Made by a program: the position numbers and the translations under genes. DNA of 64,000 nt from Halodesulfovibrio aestuarii (lineage in GTDB: Bacteria; Desulfobacterota; Desulfovibrionia; Desulfovibrionales; Desulfovibrionaceae): the NCBI RefSeq assembly GCF_050571805.1, contig NZ_CP192219.1, one strand, 5' to 3'. The notes below the pieces were generated by a model. That model saw only the letters and a program-made list of their open reading frames with translations. It made no database searches and was not told the origin of the DNA. This document shows, piece by piece, positions 49,757 through 58,738 of this stretch; position 1 is the first letter of the stretch; each line of letters starts with the position of its first letter.

Positions 49757-50560
49757 ATGTTTTCAGTCAATACTGTTTGGGACAATATAGATAAAGTGCG
49801 TGGCAGTGGCCCTGTTGTACTCAGCATTACCAACTATGTTGTCATGAATTCTACCGCGAATGCTCTTCTCAGTGCCGGCGCTTCGCCAATAATGGCTCAC
49901 GCTAAAGAAGAACTGGAAGAATTGATAACTATAGCGGGTTCGCTTGTATTAAATATTGGCACCTTAAGCACTGGATGGATAGATAGTATGCGGTTTGCAG
50001 CTTCAATTGCGGCCGCAAAATATAAGCCTGTTGTGCTGGATCCTGTGGGAGCAGGGGCATCCCGCTTGCGTACGGAAACTTCCATATCTCTTCTTGAAGA
50101 AGGCTGTGTGTCGTTAGTGCGCGGTAATGCCTCGGAAATTATGGCGTTAGCTGGCGTTGGGGCGATGACTCGTGGAGTGGATTCCTGTAACGACTCCAAT
50201 GAGGCAGAAACAAGTGCTAAAACTTTAGCGCGCAAGTATCAGTGCGCTGTTGCTGTTTCCGGTTGCGTGGATTTGATCACGGATGGTGAGACAGTATACA
50301 ATATTACGGGTGGAAGTGATTACATGCCACTTGTTACTGGAATGGGGTGTATTGCAACTGCAATTTGCGGGGCACATTTGGCAATCTGCGAAGACAGCTT
50401 TGCGGCTGCTGTATCCGGAATGGGATGTATGGCAGCTGCAGGTGGTCTTGCAAAAGTTGCATCGAACGGGCCGGGAACTTTCGCCGTGCATTTTATCGAT
50501 GCCCTTCATAACGTAACTGAAAATGACATAACAAGACTTGTCGAAGTGAGGAGTGTGTAA
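49757..50560 (+). CDS. thiM: Hydroxyethylthiazole kinase ThiM
   Basis: The product has 267 residues. Family motifs are visible: ITNYVVMNSTANALLSAGASPIMAHA near the start, VVLDPVGAGASRLRTE, LVRGNASEIMALAG and VTGMGC near residue 195. It phosphorylates hydroxyethylthiazole in thiamine salvage. AGGAAGG precedes the ATG. TCTAGA direct copies (49704-49709 and 49714-49719) form a small dyad in the leader, but no TPP riboswitch core is seen. The stop overlaps the thiE start by one base. Confidence 0.94.
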   Translation: MFSVNTVWDNIDKVRGSGPVVLSITNYVVMNSTANALLSAGASPIMAHAKEELEELITIAGSLVLNIGTLSTGWIDSMRFAASIAAAKYKPVVLDPVGAGASRLRTETSISLLEEGCVSLVRGNASEIMALAGVGAMTRGVDSCNDSNEAETSAKTLARKYQCAVAVSGCVDLITDGETVYNITGGSDYMPLVTGMGCIATAICGAHLAICEDSFAAAVSGMGCMAAAGGLAKVASNGPGTFAVHFIDALHNVTENDITRLVEVRSV

Positions 50561-51189
50561 TGAGACAAAGTGCTGATTTCTCACTTTATCTGGTAACAGA
50601 TAGTAGTCGCTGCACAATGATGCCGCTTGAGGATACCGTAGGTGCGGCCGTCCGTGGTGGTGTAACCATGGTTCAGTTGCGTGAAAAAAAAATGGAAACA
50701 CGGAAGTTTGTTGAACTTGCACGCCAACTACGCGCGTTGTTAGCTCCACTCGAAATTCCGCTCATAATTAATGATCGTGTGGACATAGCGTTAGCTGTAC
50801 GTGCTGATGGTGTTCATGTTGGGCAAACTGATATGCGTGTGCAGGACGTGCGCGCGTTGGTCGGTGGTGATGCCATTGTGGGGATTACTGTTGAAACTCT
50901 TGAACAGATTGAAGAGGCCAATGCTCTCGACATTGACTATATAGGTATTTCTCCTGTTTTTTCTACCCCTTCAATTCCACGGGATGTAACGCCTTGGCAA
51001 ATTTCAGGAGTCCAGAAAGCTCGGAATATGACGAGTCTTCCAATTGTTGGATTCGAGGGAATAACAACTGCCAATGCCGCAGAAGTTATTGCAGCAGGTG
51101 CAGACGGGGTTGCTGTTGTTTCTGCTATCTGTGGTGCTTTGTCGCCTAAAGATGCAGCAGAGGAACTACGAAAGGCTGCTTTTGTATAA
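50560..51189 (+). CDS. thiE: Thiamine-phosphate synthase ThiE
   Basis: The product has 209 residues. LYLVTDS (start of the barrel), MVQLREKKMETR, LIINDRVDIALAVRADGVHVGQTDM and the YIGISPVFSTPS phosphate-binding region match the family. It joins HMP-PP and HET-P to thiamine phosphate. The thiM-thiE pair is a salvage unit; no thiD lies in the window, so HMP-PP must come from elsewhere. Translationally coupled to thiM. Confidence 0.94.
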   Translation: MRQSADFSLYLVTDSSRCTMMPLEDTVGAAVRGGVTMVQLREKKMETRKFVELARQLRALLAPLEIPLIINDRVDIALAVRADGVHVGQTDMRVQDVRALVGGDAIVGITVETLEQIEEANALDIDYIGISPVFSTPSIPRDVTPWQISGVQKARNMTSLPIVGFEGITTANAAEVIAAGADGVAVVSAICGALSPKDAAEELRKAAFV

Positions 51190-51236
51190 TTATATTGGTG
51201 TGTTTTGATTATGATTGTTATTTTTGTGAGGGTTAT

Positions 51237-51551
51237 ATGAAGATTGCTGTGGCGGCGAGAATAAGGAACGGAGTTTACGAAGTGGAGCCTGTGTTTGGCC
51301 GTGCAGATATGTTTTTGCTGGTTGACCAGAACAATGGTACGCGTGCTGTCCACGCGAACCCTTATAGGGATGATACAGAAGCGGCAGGGCGCAAGGTTGC
51401 TCAGTGGTTGATACAAGAAGGTGTTACAACCGTTTTGTGTGGTGATGTGGGAGCAAAAACCAAACTTTATCTAAGTGAACGTGGCGTGTTTTCCGGTATC
51501 GGGTACGACGGGACTGTGGATGAAGCAATAGCGAGGTTCTTTGCATCGTAG
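51237..51551 (+). CDS. NifX/NifB-like dinitrogenase iron-molybdenum cofactor domain protein
   Basis: The product has 104 residues from the ATG at 51237 with GAGG upstream. The start MKIAVAARIRNGVYEVEPVFGRADMFLLVD and GVTTVLCGDVGAKTKLYL match the small NifX-type domain that binds iron-sulfur or Fe-Mo cofactor precursors. The single Cys in LCGDVG is in the usual cluster position. Many stand-alone members are found in sulfate reducers with no nitrogenase and have unknown roles. It lies 47 bases after thiE; whether it shares that transcript is unclear. Confidence 0.85.
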   Translation: MKIAVAARIRNGVYEVEPVFGRADMFLLVDQNNGTRAVHANPYRDDTEAAGRKVAQWLIQEGVTTVLCGDVGAKTKLYLSERGVFSGIGYDGTVDEAIARFFAS

Positions 51552-51587
51552 GTTTGTGGATGTTTTTCTATTTATGGTTTTGTATGT

Positions 51588-51621
51588 AAAAGCGGCTGTC
51601 AAATAATGATGAGCCGCTTTC
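51588..51621. terminator. Hairpin between convergent genes
   Basis: AAAGCGGCT and AGCCGCTTT form a perfect 9-bp stem with a 14-base loop. A TTTT run follows on the minus strand, so it chiefly ends the sigma-54 activator gene. Confidence 0.68.
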
Positions 51622-51670
51622 TTGTGCTTTCCGTAATGCGTCATACGTACATTGAGTTTTGGTGCATTCT

Positions 51671-53533
51671 TTATCGTTTTTCTATGCCCAGTTTTTGCAT
51701 TCTAGAACGAAGAGTTGTCGGTTTGATGCCGAGGAGTTCTGCTGCGCCGCCATTGCCTTGAACACGCCAGTTTGTGGCCTCAAGCGCTTGCATAATGTTC
51801 TCACGCTGCATGGCTGTCCATTCTGCTTCTGTTATAATATCCTGTGGAGGCGGCGCAGATGCTGGTGGTGTTGCCTGAGCTAGTGTTGAAGGGTATGCGT
51901 GCACATTCATTTCTTGCGGAGGGGTAGCATTACTGTTGTCTTGAATGTAGAGTTCCATATTACCACTGTGTGACATGATTACCGCGCGTTCAATAACGTT
52001 CTGTAACTCCCTGACGTTACCCGGCCAATTGTATTCCTGAAGTCGTTCAACGTGGTGTGGATTCAGACGTGGTGCTGAAATGTTCATGCGTTTAGCAGCA
52101 AGGTTGATAAAGTGTCGGGCAAGCAAAGGAATATCGTTACGGCGCTCCCGAAGCGGTGGCACATTGATAGGGAAAACAGAAAGACGAAAATATAAATCCT
52201 GCCGGAAGCGGCCTGCGGCAACTTCTTTTGTCAGATCTTTGTTTGTCGCTGCAACAATGCGGACATTTACTTTTCTGGAACGTTCATCACCGACAGGTTC
52301 AAATGTCCCTTCCTGCAAGACACGGAGAAGCTTGCCTTGAAGTTCCAGCGGTATTTCTCCAACTTCATCAAGGAAAAGCGTACCGTTATCAGCCATCTGG
52401 AAGCGTCCGACCCTGTCGCGAATCGCGCCGGTAAATGAGCCTTTTACGTGCCCAAAAAATTCACTTTCGAAAAGTTCGTGTGGGATTGCGGAGCAGTTAA
52501 CGCGGACAAAAGCGTTTTGGTTGCGAGTAGATCGGCTATGTATAGCTTCAGCTAGCAGTTCTTTACCTGTACCGGATTCACCAAGTAAAAGCACACTTGC
52601 GTCGGTTGGAGATACCACGTCAATTTGTTCCATGACGCGGGCAAGAGAGTCGGAGTCACCGATCAAATTGTTATCAAGACGTTTCTCCTGCACTGCACGG
52701 CGCAGGAGTTGGTTCTCCAGTTCCAGTTCGCCGCGTAGTTTTTGGATTTCTTCAAACGCAACAGCATTAACAAGAGCACGTGCCACTGTGTCCGCAAAGA
52801 TTTTGTGCATTTTCTGATGCATTGAATGCAACTGAGCAAAAGGGCCTTTCATCGGGCGGTCATAGAATGTAGAGAGAATTCCAAGAAATTCATCGTTATA
52901 CATTACGGGAAATGAGGAGTAAGCTTGATACCCTTCCTTTATGGCCCACGCAGGACGATCCCACTCCTCAGGAGAAGGGCCGATAGAGGGGATCCCTCTC
53001 TGGCAGGCGTCAAAGATAGGCTCGGTGACAGGTGCCAGCTCATATGTACCCAAAGCATGATCCCAGTTTAACGGGGAACGGTCATTGAGGCCGGAGTAAG
53101 CGACAAGTCTAAGCATTGTATCCGCTGAAGGATGCGGCGTGACAATATCCGCCATTTTTTTAGTTGGCCGGAGCCAGAAAGCCCCCATTGTAACGTGGGT
53201 GCCTTTGTAGCCGGTGCTTGCTCGTTCAATAATTTTTGATGGGTCACGTTCGTGCGCGACAGAGAGCATCAAATCCAGAAACGGTGTGATATCCAGTGAG
53301 TTTAGTTTTGTCTGAAGTCTGTTGTAGCTTTTAGGCTTTTTCTTTTGCAGCTTCGGCTGAATATCAGGCGTAGAAGGCAGAGGGAAAGTCTCCTTCTTGG
53401 CATCTTCTGGCAATGGGAAATCACTGATGGTAACATCTCGTCCGGAAAAGGTTGTGCTGAAAACTCGTCCTGTGGTTTTTTCAGTACCCAGTCCGTCTGA
53501 ATCGTCATGCAACTTGCTGTTTGATTGTGGCAT
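51671..53533 (-). CDS. GAF-domain sigma-54 enhancer-binding regulator (NifA-like)
   Basis: The product has 620 residues. The ATG at 53533 is chosen because GAGGAAA lies eight bases before it. Residues about 80-260 form a GAF-type sensor region. The AAA+ domain follows with Walker A GESGTGKE, the loop GSFTGA in place of the usual GAFTGA (it contacts sigma-54), and FLDEVGEIPL as Walker B. A Fis-type helix-turn-helix ends the protein (WRVQGNGGAAELLGIKPTTLRSRM). No receiver domain, so it senses a ligand or redox signal directly. A cluster of TTCGT/ACGAA half-sites covers its promoter, suggesting self-regulation. Target genes unknown. Confidence 0.92.
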   Translation of the reverse strand: MPQSNSKLHDDSDGLGTEKTTGRVFSTTFSGRDVTISDFPLPEDAKKETFPLPSTPDIQPKLQKKKPKSYNRLQTKLNSLDITPFLDLMLSVAHERDPSKIIERASTGYKGTHVTMGAFWLRPTKKMADIVTPHPSADTMLRLVAYSGLNDRSPLNWDHALGTYELAPVTEPIFDACQRGIPSIGPSPEEWDRPAWAIKEGYQAYSSFPVMYNDEFLGILSTFYDRPMKGPFAQLHSMHQKMHKIFADTVARALVNAVAFEEIQKLRGELELENQLLRRAVQEKRLDNNLIGDSDSLARVMEQIDVVSPTDASVLLLGESGTGKELLAEAIHSRSTRNQNAFVRVNCSAIPHELFESEFFGHVKGSFTGAIRDRVGRFQMADNGTLFLDEVGEIPLELQGKLLRVLQEGTFEPVGDERSRKVNVRIVAATNKDLTKEVAAGRFRQDLYFRLSVFPINVPPLRERRNDIPLLARHFINLAAKRMNISAPRLNPHHVERLQEYNWPGNVRELQNVIERAVIMSHSGNMELYIQDNSNATPPQEMNVHAYPSTLAQATPPASAPPPQDIITEAEWTAMQRENIMQALEATNWRVQGNGGAAELLGIKPTTLRSRMQKLGIEKR

Positions 53534-53552
53534 TATTTTTCCTCGCTCCATT

Positions 53553-53593
53553 ATTTCGTTACGAAAATTCGTAAACAACGAAATTTCGTAACG
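53553..53593. promoter_or_regulatory. Palindrome cluster upstream of the sigma-54 regulator
   Basis: TTTCGT-T-ACGAAA (53554-53566), TTCGT-AAACA-ACGAA (53568-53582) and ACGAAATTTCGT (53578-53589) are overlapping perfect dyads made of the same half-site. They lie 20-60 bases upstream of the start codon, next to a minus-strand TTGACG. They look like operators, probably for the adjacent regulator itself. Confidence 0.6.
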
Positions 53594-53767
53594 TAGTGAT
53601 CTCTGTGCGTCAATATAAAAGTGTTGGTATCCGCTTTGTTGCAGTGAATGGCGTTCTTGGCACAGGATGTGCTAATAGAAAATAAAAGAACGGTTATACC
53701 GCTCTTTTCGGTGTCAAGTCCGTGTGGTCCCTCGCTTCACGGAAATGATTCAGTCGCTTCATTTTTG

Positions 53768-53803
53768 ACAAAAGCCCAGTGTTCCCCTCACTGGGCTTTT
53801 GTC
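53768..53803 (-). terminator. Terminator after the CobD/HisC-like gene
   Basis: AAAAGCCCAGTG and CACTGGGCTTTT form a perfect stem with a short loop, with T-rich sequence after it on both strands. Confidence 0.85.
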
Positions 53804-53819
53804 GTTCTTACGGCTTTTT

Positions 53820-54959
53820 TTAACAACAAGATGTGTTGAGATAGGTCTTCCAGTCTTGCAGTGCGCTGATGAGCGTCTTCCATTCTTCAGGGGATTTAAC
53901 CTGCATACGAATAAATCCCTTTTCAGTTCCCGGAATATTGTCGCAGAGGCGAATAAGAATGCTTCGTGCGAGCAGAAATTCATAGAGCGTTGCACCATGC
54001 TCCGGATTTTTTAGTTGGCAAAAAAGAAAGTTAACTCCGGAAAAAATGCAGCTTGGATTAAACACATCTGTTGTCCGTATTTTTTCTGTAAACATTGCAC
54101 GGTAGATTCGCATCTGCGGCAGACGTGCGCGGTATTGTTCAATGTGTTGCAAGAAATTAATTCCGGCCTTTTGGGCAGATGCTGTAACAGTCCAAGGCAT
54201 TTTGCCCTGTTTTAGTTCAGTGACGGTGTCTGTATCGCTTATTGCATAGCCAAGGCGGACACCTGTGCAGTAGAAAAATTTAGTGAAGCTGTGCATTGTG
54301 ATGATTCGTGTGCCATGGTTGCACCATTTTCTATATTGAGCCGTATGTGTGGCATTATATTCCGGTTCGCCATACAAAAATTCCCGATACGTGGAATCTA
54401 TCAATATACATGGACTGTGGATTGCTTGAATAATTTCCTGCATGTTCGGATAAGTGATGGTAGCAGGGTTGTTGGGTGAACAAAGCACTACGAGATCATA
54501 TTTATCGGATTTGGCAAATTCTGCGGGAGTCGGTATAAAACCGGTATTTGATGAGCAGGTGAGTACATCATAGTTATCAGCAAAAATGGAACAGGCTCTT
54601 GCATATTCCGAAAACATGGGGCCAACGAGCAATACTTTTTTTGGTTTGAGTTGCTGGAACGTTAAGAATATTGTTTCAGTTGAGCCATGCCCGACAACGA
54701 TTTCCTGCGTTGAAACAGATTCGTGTTCTGCGATTGCTGCTGTGAGTTCAGAGGCCCATGTGTCCGGATAGTGGTTGTAGTCACTGTAGCTACCATGCAT
54801 ATTGGAAAAAAGAATTTCTTCTGTTATATCATGGCATAGTGAGTTTGCATTACTGGAAAAGTCCGTAATGTTGTCAGGTGCCGAACCTGTTTCGCGAGCA
54901 ATGCGAAAAACTTCACCCCCGTGAGCGCCGTGCTGCTTGTATGCTTGGGTAACTGTCAT
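53820..54959 (-). CDS. PLP-dependent aminotransferase-fold enzyme, CobD/HisC type
   Basis: The product has 379 residues from the ATG at 54959; a 45-residue upstream extension is not family-like. The start AYKQHGAHGGEVFRIARETGSAPDNITDFSSNANSL resembles CobD/CobC threonine-phosphate decarboxylases. The PLP Lys lies in HSFTKFF (about residue 225), followed by GVRLGYAI, and LCSPNNPATITY and LIDSTYREF match the fold. CobD makes aminopropanol phosphate for cobalamin; HisC acts in histidine synthesis. The HGG start favours CobD, but no other cobalamin gene lies nearby, so the assignment is tentative. Two C-terminal cysteines are odd. Confidence 0.8.
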   Translation of the reverse strand: MTVTQAYKQHGAHGGEVFRIARETGSAPDNITDFSSNANSLCHDITEEILFSNMHGSYSDYNHYPDTWASELTAAIAEHESVSTQEIVVGHGSTETIFLTFQQLKPKKVLLVGPMFSEYARACSIFADNYDVLTCSSNTGFIPTPAEFAKSDKYDLVVLCSPNNPATITYPNMQEIIQAIHSPCILIDSTYREFLYGEPEYNATHTAQYRKWCNHGTRIITMHSFTKFFYCTGVRLGYAISDTDTVTELKQGKMPWTVTASAQKAGINFLQHIEQYRARLPQMRIYRAMFTEKIRTTDVFNPSCIFSGVNFLFCQLKNPEHGATLYEFLLARSILIRLCDNIPGTEKGFIRMQVKSPEEWKTLISALQDWKTYLNTSCC

Positions 54960-55164
54960 GATGGTAAAAACTCTCCATGTATGCGGTAGTGCCTTGTTAC
55001 ATCCATTGTAGCAAGGGCTTTGGGTATACGTTAAGTGCGTTTCTTTTAAAAGAGGCAGCAGCACGCGGCTGGTGGTATAACTACACTTTGCCAATCAGAT
55101 AGATTTATGGCAGAGTTGGTCGCTCTTTAACTTCTGTTTTTTTGATGTCACCATAGAGGATTGC

Positions 55165-56598
55165 ATGTCATCAAGACGTATACTTTTTCTTGCACCGGCA
55201 ACTTCGATTACTCGTATTTTCCCCCAGCTTAAAGACGCAGGTTTTGAAGTCGGGCTTGCGGAAAATTATAAGGGCGCCCTCGCATTTATTGCGAAGTCTC
55301 GTCCTGATGTAATTTTTTCGCGTCCTTCGCTGTCCGGTTATTCAGTGGAAGAATTGCTTACTGCTGCCGAAGCAGACGCAGACTTCCCATCTATTGTTGT
55401 GTTTTCTGATAAAGGAAATGCGAGCGAAGCTGAAAAATTTCTTCAAATGGGTGCACACGACTATTGGCTTGAACCGCTACTTTTTGAGAAAATATGTGCG
55501 GTAGTACCTGAAGAGGGGAAAAAGCCAAAAGCTGTTCCACCAACTTCTACTCTTGGCGGACATAAGGCTGTTATTCCAGCAACAGAAAAAGGACCGAAGA
55601 TTATCGGTTCTAACCGCGCTATGCAGCGGGTTCTGGCACTGGCACGACAGGTTGCACCATCAAAAGCGACCGTTTTAATCTCCGGCGAGTCCGGAACCGG
55701 TAAAGAAATGTTCTCCCGTTATCTGCATGCCCATTCTGATCGTGCGGATAATCCTTTTGTCGCTGTGAACTGCGCTGCATTACCGGAGCATTTGTTGGAA
55801 AGCGAACTTTTCGGGCATGAAAAGGGTTCGTTTACAGGTGCGATTTCACGAAAACTGGGCAAATTTGAATTGGCGCATACCGGCACAATTCTTCTGGATG
55901 AAATTTCTGAAATGGACTTGGCGTTGCAGGCTAAACTGCTACGTGTCCTTCAAGAAGGTGAGTTGGACCGTGTTGGCGGTACCGAGACTATAAAAGTCAA
56001 TGTCAGGGTTCTCGCAACAACGAACCGTAACCTTGAAGAATGGGTTAAGGAAGGACAGTTCCGCCAAGATTTATATTTCAGACTTAATGTTATTCCATTA
56101 AAACTTCCGGCACTTGCAGAACGTGGCGACGACGTGATTGAACTCGCACACTTCTTTATCGACATGTACACAAAGGAATACGCGCTTCCACCTGCTCAGG
56201 TATCTGAAGAAGCGATTTCCTGGTTGTCTACCTACAATTGGCCGGGTAACGTTCGTGAATTACAAAACCTTATGGAACGTGCTGTGTTACTTGCTGGCGG
56301 CAACGTTATTGAGCCATGTCATTTCTTGCTTGACCCGGATAACTGGCCGCTTTTTGAAGAAGACGAGGCAGAAGAAGGTATCGATACGAGCTCGGATTCT
56401 GATGCGTGTAGCGGTGATTGCAGTAATTTCAGCGGCAGTGTAATTCCTATTCATGAGATGGAACGTATACTTATTTTGAAAGGCTTGGAGCAGACATCGG
56501 GCAACCGTACGCAGGCAGCAGACCTGCTCGGGATTTCTGTTCGAACCTTGCGAAATAAGTTGAACGAGTACCGTAGCCAGGGGATGGATATTCCCTAG
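55165..56598 (+). CDS. Sigma-54 response regulator with degenerate receiver
   Basis: The product has 477 residues from the ATG at 55165 with AGAGG upstream. Residues 1-120 look like a receiver domain, but where the phosphorylated Asp is expected the sequence reads DVIFSRPSLSG, so the Asp is absent, and the Lys of the KP pair is Glu (YWLEPL). The AAA+ domain (about 140-375) has GESGTGKE, GSFTGA and ILLDEISEMDL. A Fis-type helix-turn-helix (GNRTQAADLLGISVRTLRNKL) ends it. It should activate sigma-54 promoters without normal phosphorylation, perhaps through protein binding. Target genes unknown; it precedes the aconitase gene, which is a candidate. Confidence 0.92.
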   Translation: MSSRRILFLAPATSITRIFPQLKDAGFEVGLAENYKGALAFIAKSRPDVIFSRPSLSGYSVEELLTAAEADADFPSIVVFSDKGNASEAEKFLQMGAHDYWLEPLLFEKICAVVPEEGKKPKAVPPTSTLGGHKAVIPATEKGPKIIGSNRAMQRVLALARQVAPSKATVLISGESGTGKEMFSRYLHAHSDRADNPFVAVNCAALPEHLLESELFGHEKGSFTGAISRKLGKFELAHTGTILLDEISEMDLALQAKLLRVLQEGELDRVGGTETIKVNVRVLATTNRNLEEWVKEGQFRQDLYFRLNVIPLKLPALAERGDDVIELAHFFIDMYTKEYALPPAQVSEEAISWLSTYNWPGNVRELQNLMERAVLLAGGNVIEPCHFLLDPDNWPLFEEDEAEEGIDTSSDSDACSGDCSNFSGSVIPIHEMERILILKGLEQTSGNRTQAADLLGISVRTLRNKLNEYRSQGMDIP

Positions 56599-56766
56599 GC
56601 TCAGAGCGCACACTCAATCGTATTGACAGGGGATGGATTCGTTGTTCTTCGCAGAAAGGGGTGCATCTATACCAGTGAACTGGTGTGATGCAGCATGTTG
56701 TATGTGATCAACAATATAGTTTGAACAATGAGTAGAAAACTACTCGTAGCGAAAGAGGAACAAGGG

Positions 56767-58698
56767 ATGCCACAGAACGTAACGCAAAAAATAATTTCCG
56801 GACATCTGGTCTCCGGAATCATGAGTGCCGGCAGCGAAATAGAGCTGCGTATTGATCAGACTCTTACGCAGGATGCCACAGGAACAATGGCATGCTTGCA
56901 GTTTGAAGCTTTAGGTGTAGATCGTGTTAAGACAGATTTGTCTGTAAGCTACGTTGATCACAATACATTGCAGATGGGCTTCAGAAACCCTGACGATCAT
57001 CGTTATCTTAAAACGGTTGCAGAAAAGTACGGCATTGTGTTTTCTCCTGCCGGTACTGGCATCTGTCATCAGCTTCATCTTGAAAATTTTGGTAAGCCGG
57101 GGGCAACTCTGGTTGGTTCTGATAGTCATACCCCGACTGCAGGCGGCTTAGGCTCCCTTGCTATGGGGGCAGGCGGCTTGTCTGTTGCGTTGGCAATGGC
57201 TGGCGAACCGTACACTATTAGCATGCCACAGGTTGTTCGTGTCTACTTGGAAGGCGAACTTACTGGTTGGGCGTCTGCTAAAGATGTTATTTTGCACTTA
57301 TTAGGTATGCTCACTGTAAAGGGTGGTGTAGGTAAAGTTTTTGAATTTGCCGGCCCTGGTGTAGCTTCCCTTTCTGTGCCTGAACGTGCTGTCATTACTA
57401 ATATGGGAGCAGAGCTCGGTGCGACTACCTCACTCTTCCCGAGTGATGAAAATACCCGTGAATTTTTGACCCGCATGGGACGTCCACAAGACTGGACAGA
57501 GCTTGTTGCGGATGAAGGTGCAGAGTACGACGAAGAAATTCGCATTACACTCAATGACCTTGAACCGCTTGCAGCGAAGCCGCATATGCCTGATCAGGTT
57601 GTTACCGTTGCCAGTCTTGCTGGCACTAAAGTTAATCAGGTTGCTATCGGTTCCTGTACAAACTCTTCCTATGCAGACCTTGCCTCTGTGGCAAACTTGT
57701 TTGCAGGTAAGCACGTTAAGTTTGAAACGGATACTCTGGTCAGCCCGGGTTCTAAGCAGGTGTTGAAAATGCTTGCCAGCGAGGGGCTGCTTGAAAATAT
57801 TATTGATTCCGGTGCTCGTCTTTTAGAGTGTTCATGCGGACCGTGCATTGGCATGGGTGGTTCTCCGGTTTCTGAAGGTGTGTCTGTACGTACCTTTAAC
57901 AGAAACTTTGAGGGACGTTCCGGTACCAAGGATGCACAGGTTTACCTGGTAAGTCCGTTGACAGCAGCTATGGCTGCTTTGCATGGTGAATTCACAGATC
58001 CAGCAAGCTGGGGTGATGCACCACAGATTCCAGAATTACCACAGACTATTCCGTCTATTCGGAATCAGTTCATTTTTCCTCCAGAAGATGGTTCAAAGGT
58101 CGAAGTTCTGCGTGGGCCAAACATTGTACCGCTTGAACAATTCGCAGCTGTTGACGCTGACATTGACGCAAATGTGCTCATTGTAGCCGGAGATAACATT
58201 ACCACTGACCATATTATGCCTGCCGGAGCTGTTATTACGGCGTTACGTTCTAATGTACCGGCAATCAGTGAGCATGTATTTGAGCGAATGGATGCCTCAT
58301 TTGCTTCCCGCGCAAAGAACACCGCAAACGGTGTGATTGTTGCCGGTGAAAATTATGGTCAAGGCTCTTCAAGAGAACATGCGGCACTTGCACCACGCCA
58401 TTTGGGTGTTCGTGCTGTCGTAGCTAAATCTTTTGCACGCATTCACCGCGCTAACCTTGTTAACTTCGGTATCCTTCCGCTTATTTTGGTGGATAAAGAA
58501 GCATACGCAGAGTTTATGCAGGAACAAAAAATCACAGTACCGGCGCTTGCAATTGCAGCCGGCGAGCCTGTTGAGCTTATTTTGTCTTCCGGAAAGCGTG
58601 TAACTGTAATAAACGATTTGACGCAAAAAGAACTGGATATAATTAGAGCAGGGGGTCTGCTCAATTATGTCCGTTTCTCCAAAAGTCGTAAGGCCTAG
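56767..58698 (+). CDS. Aconitate hydratase
   Basis: The product has 643 residues. The ATG at 56767 is chosen for its AGAGGAACAAGGG upstream sequence; an in-frame ATG at 56728 is less likely. GSDSHTPTAGGLGSLAMGAGG, the 4Fe-4S cysteines in SCTNSS and ECSCGPCIGMGG, and the C-terminal swivel domain (EHAALAPRHLGVRAV) are present. It isomerises citrate to isocitrate. The length is shorter than AcnA/AcnB of E. coli (about 890 residues) and resembles the mitochondrial-type and archaeal-type compact enzymes. A homoaconitase or isopropylmalate isomerase role is less likely because both large and small domains are fused. Confidence 0.92.
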   Translation: MPQNVTQKIISGHLVSGIMSAGSEIELRIDQTLTQDATGTMACLQFEALGVDRVKTDLSVSYVDHNTLQMGFRNPDDHRYLKTVAEKYGIVFSPAGTGICHQLHLENFGKPGATLVGSDSHTPTAGGLGSLAMGAGGLSVALAMAGEPYTISMPQVVRVYLEGELTGWASAKDVILHLLGMLTVKGGVGKVFEFAGPGVASLSVPERAVITNMGAELGATTSLFPSDENTREFLTRMGRPQDWTELVADEGAEYDEEIRITLNDLEPLAAKPHMPDQVVTVASLAGTKVNQVAIGSCTNSSYADLASVANLFAGKHVKFETDTLVSPGSKQVLKMLASEGLLENIIDSGARLLECSCGPCIGMGGSPVSEGVSVRTFNRNFEGRSGTKDAQVYLVSPLTAAMAALHGEFTDPASWGDAPQIPELPQTIPSIRNQFIFPPEDGSKVEVLRGPNIVPLEQFAAVDADIDANVLIVAGDNITTDHIMPAGAVITALRSNVPAISEHVFERMDASFASRAKNTANGVIVAGENYGQGSSREHAALAPRHLGVRAVVAKSFARIHRANLVNFGILPLILVDKEAYAEFMQEQKITVPALAIAAGEPVELILSSGKRVTVINDLTQKELDIIRAGGLLNYVRFSKSRKA

Positions 58699-58738
58699 GC
58701 GTGGGCTTTACCATATCCTCATAGAAAAGGATTAATGT

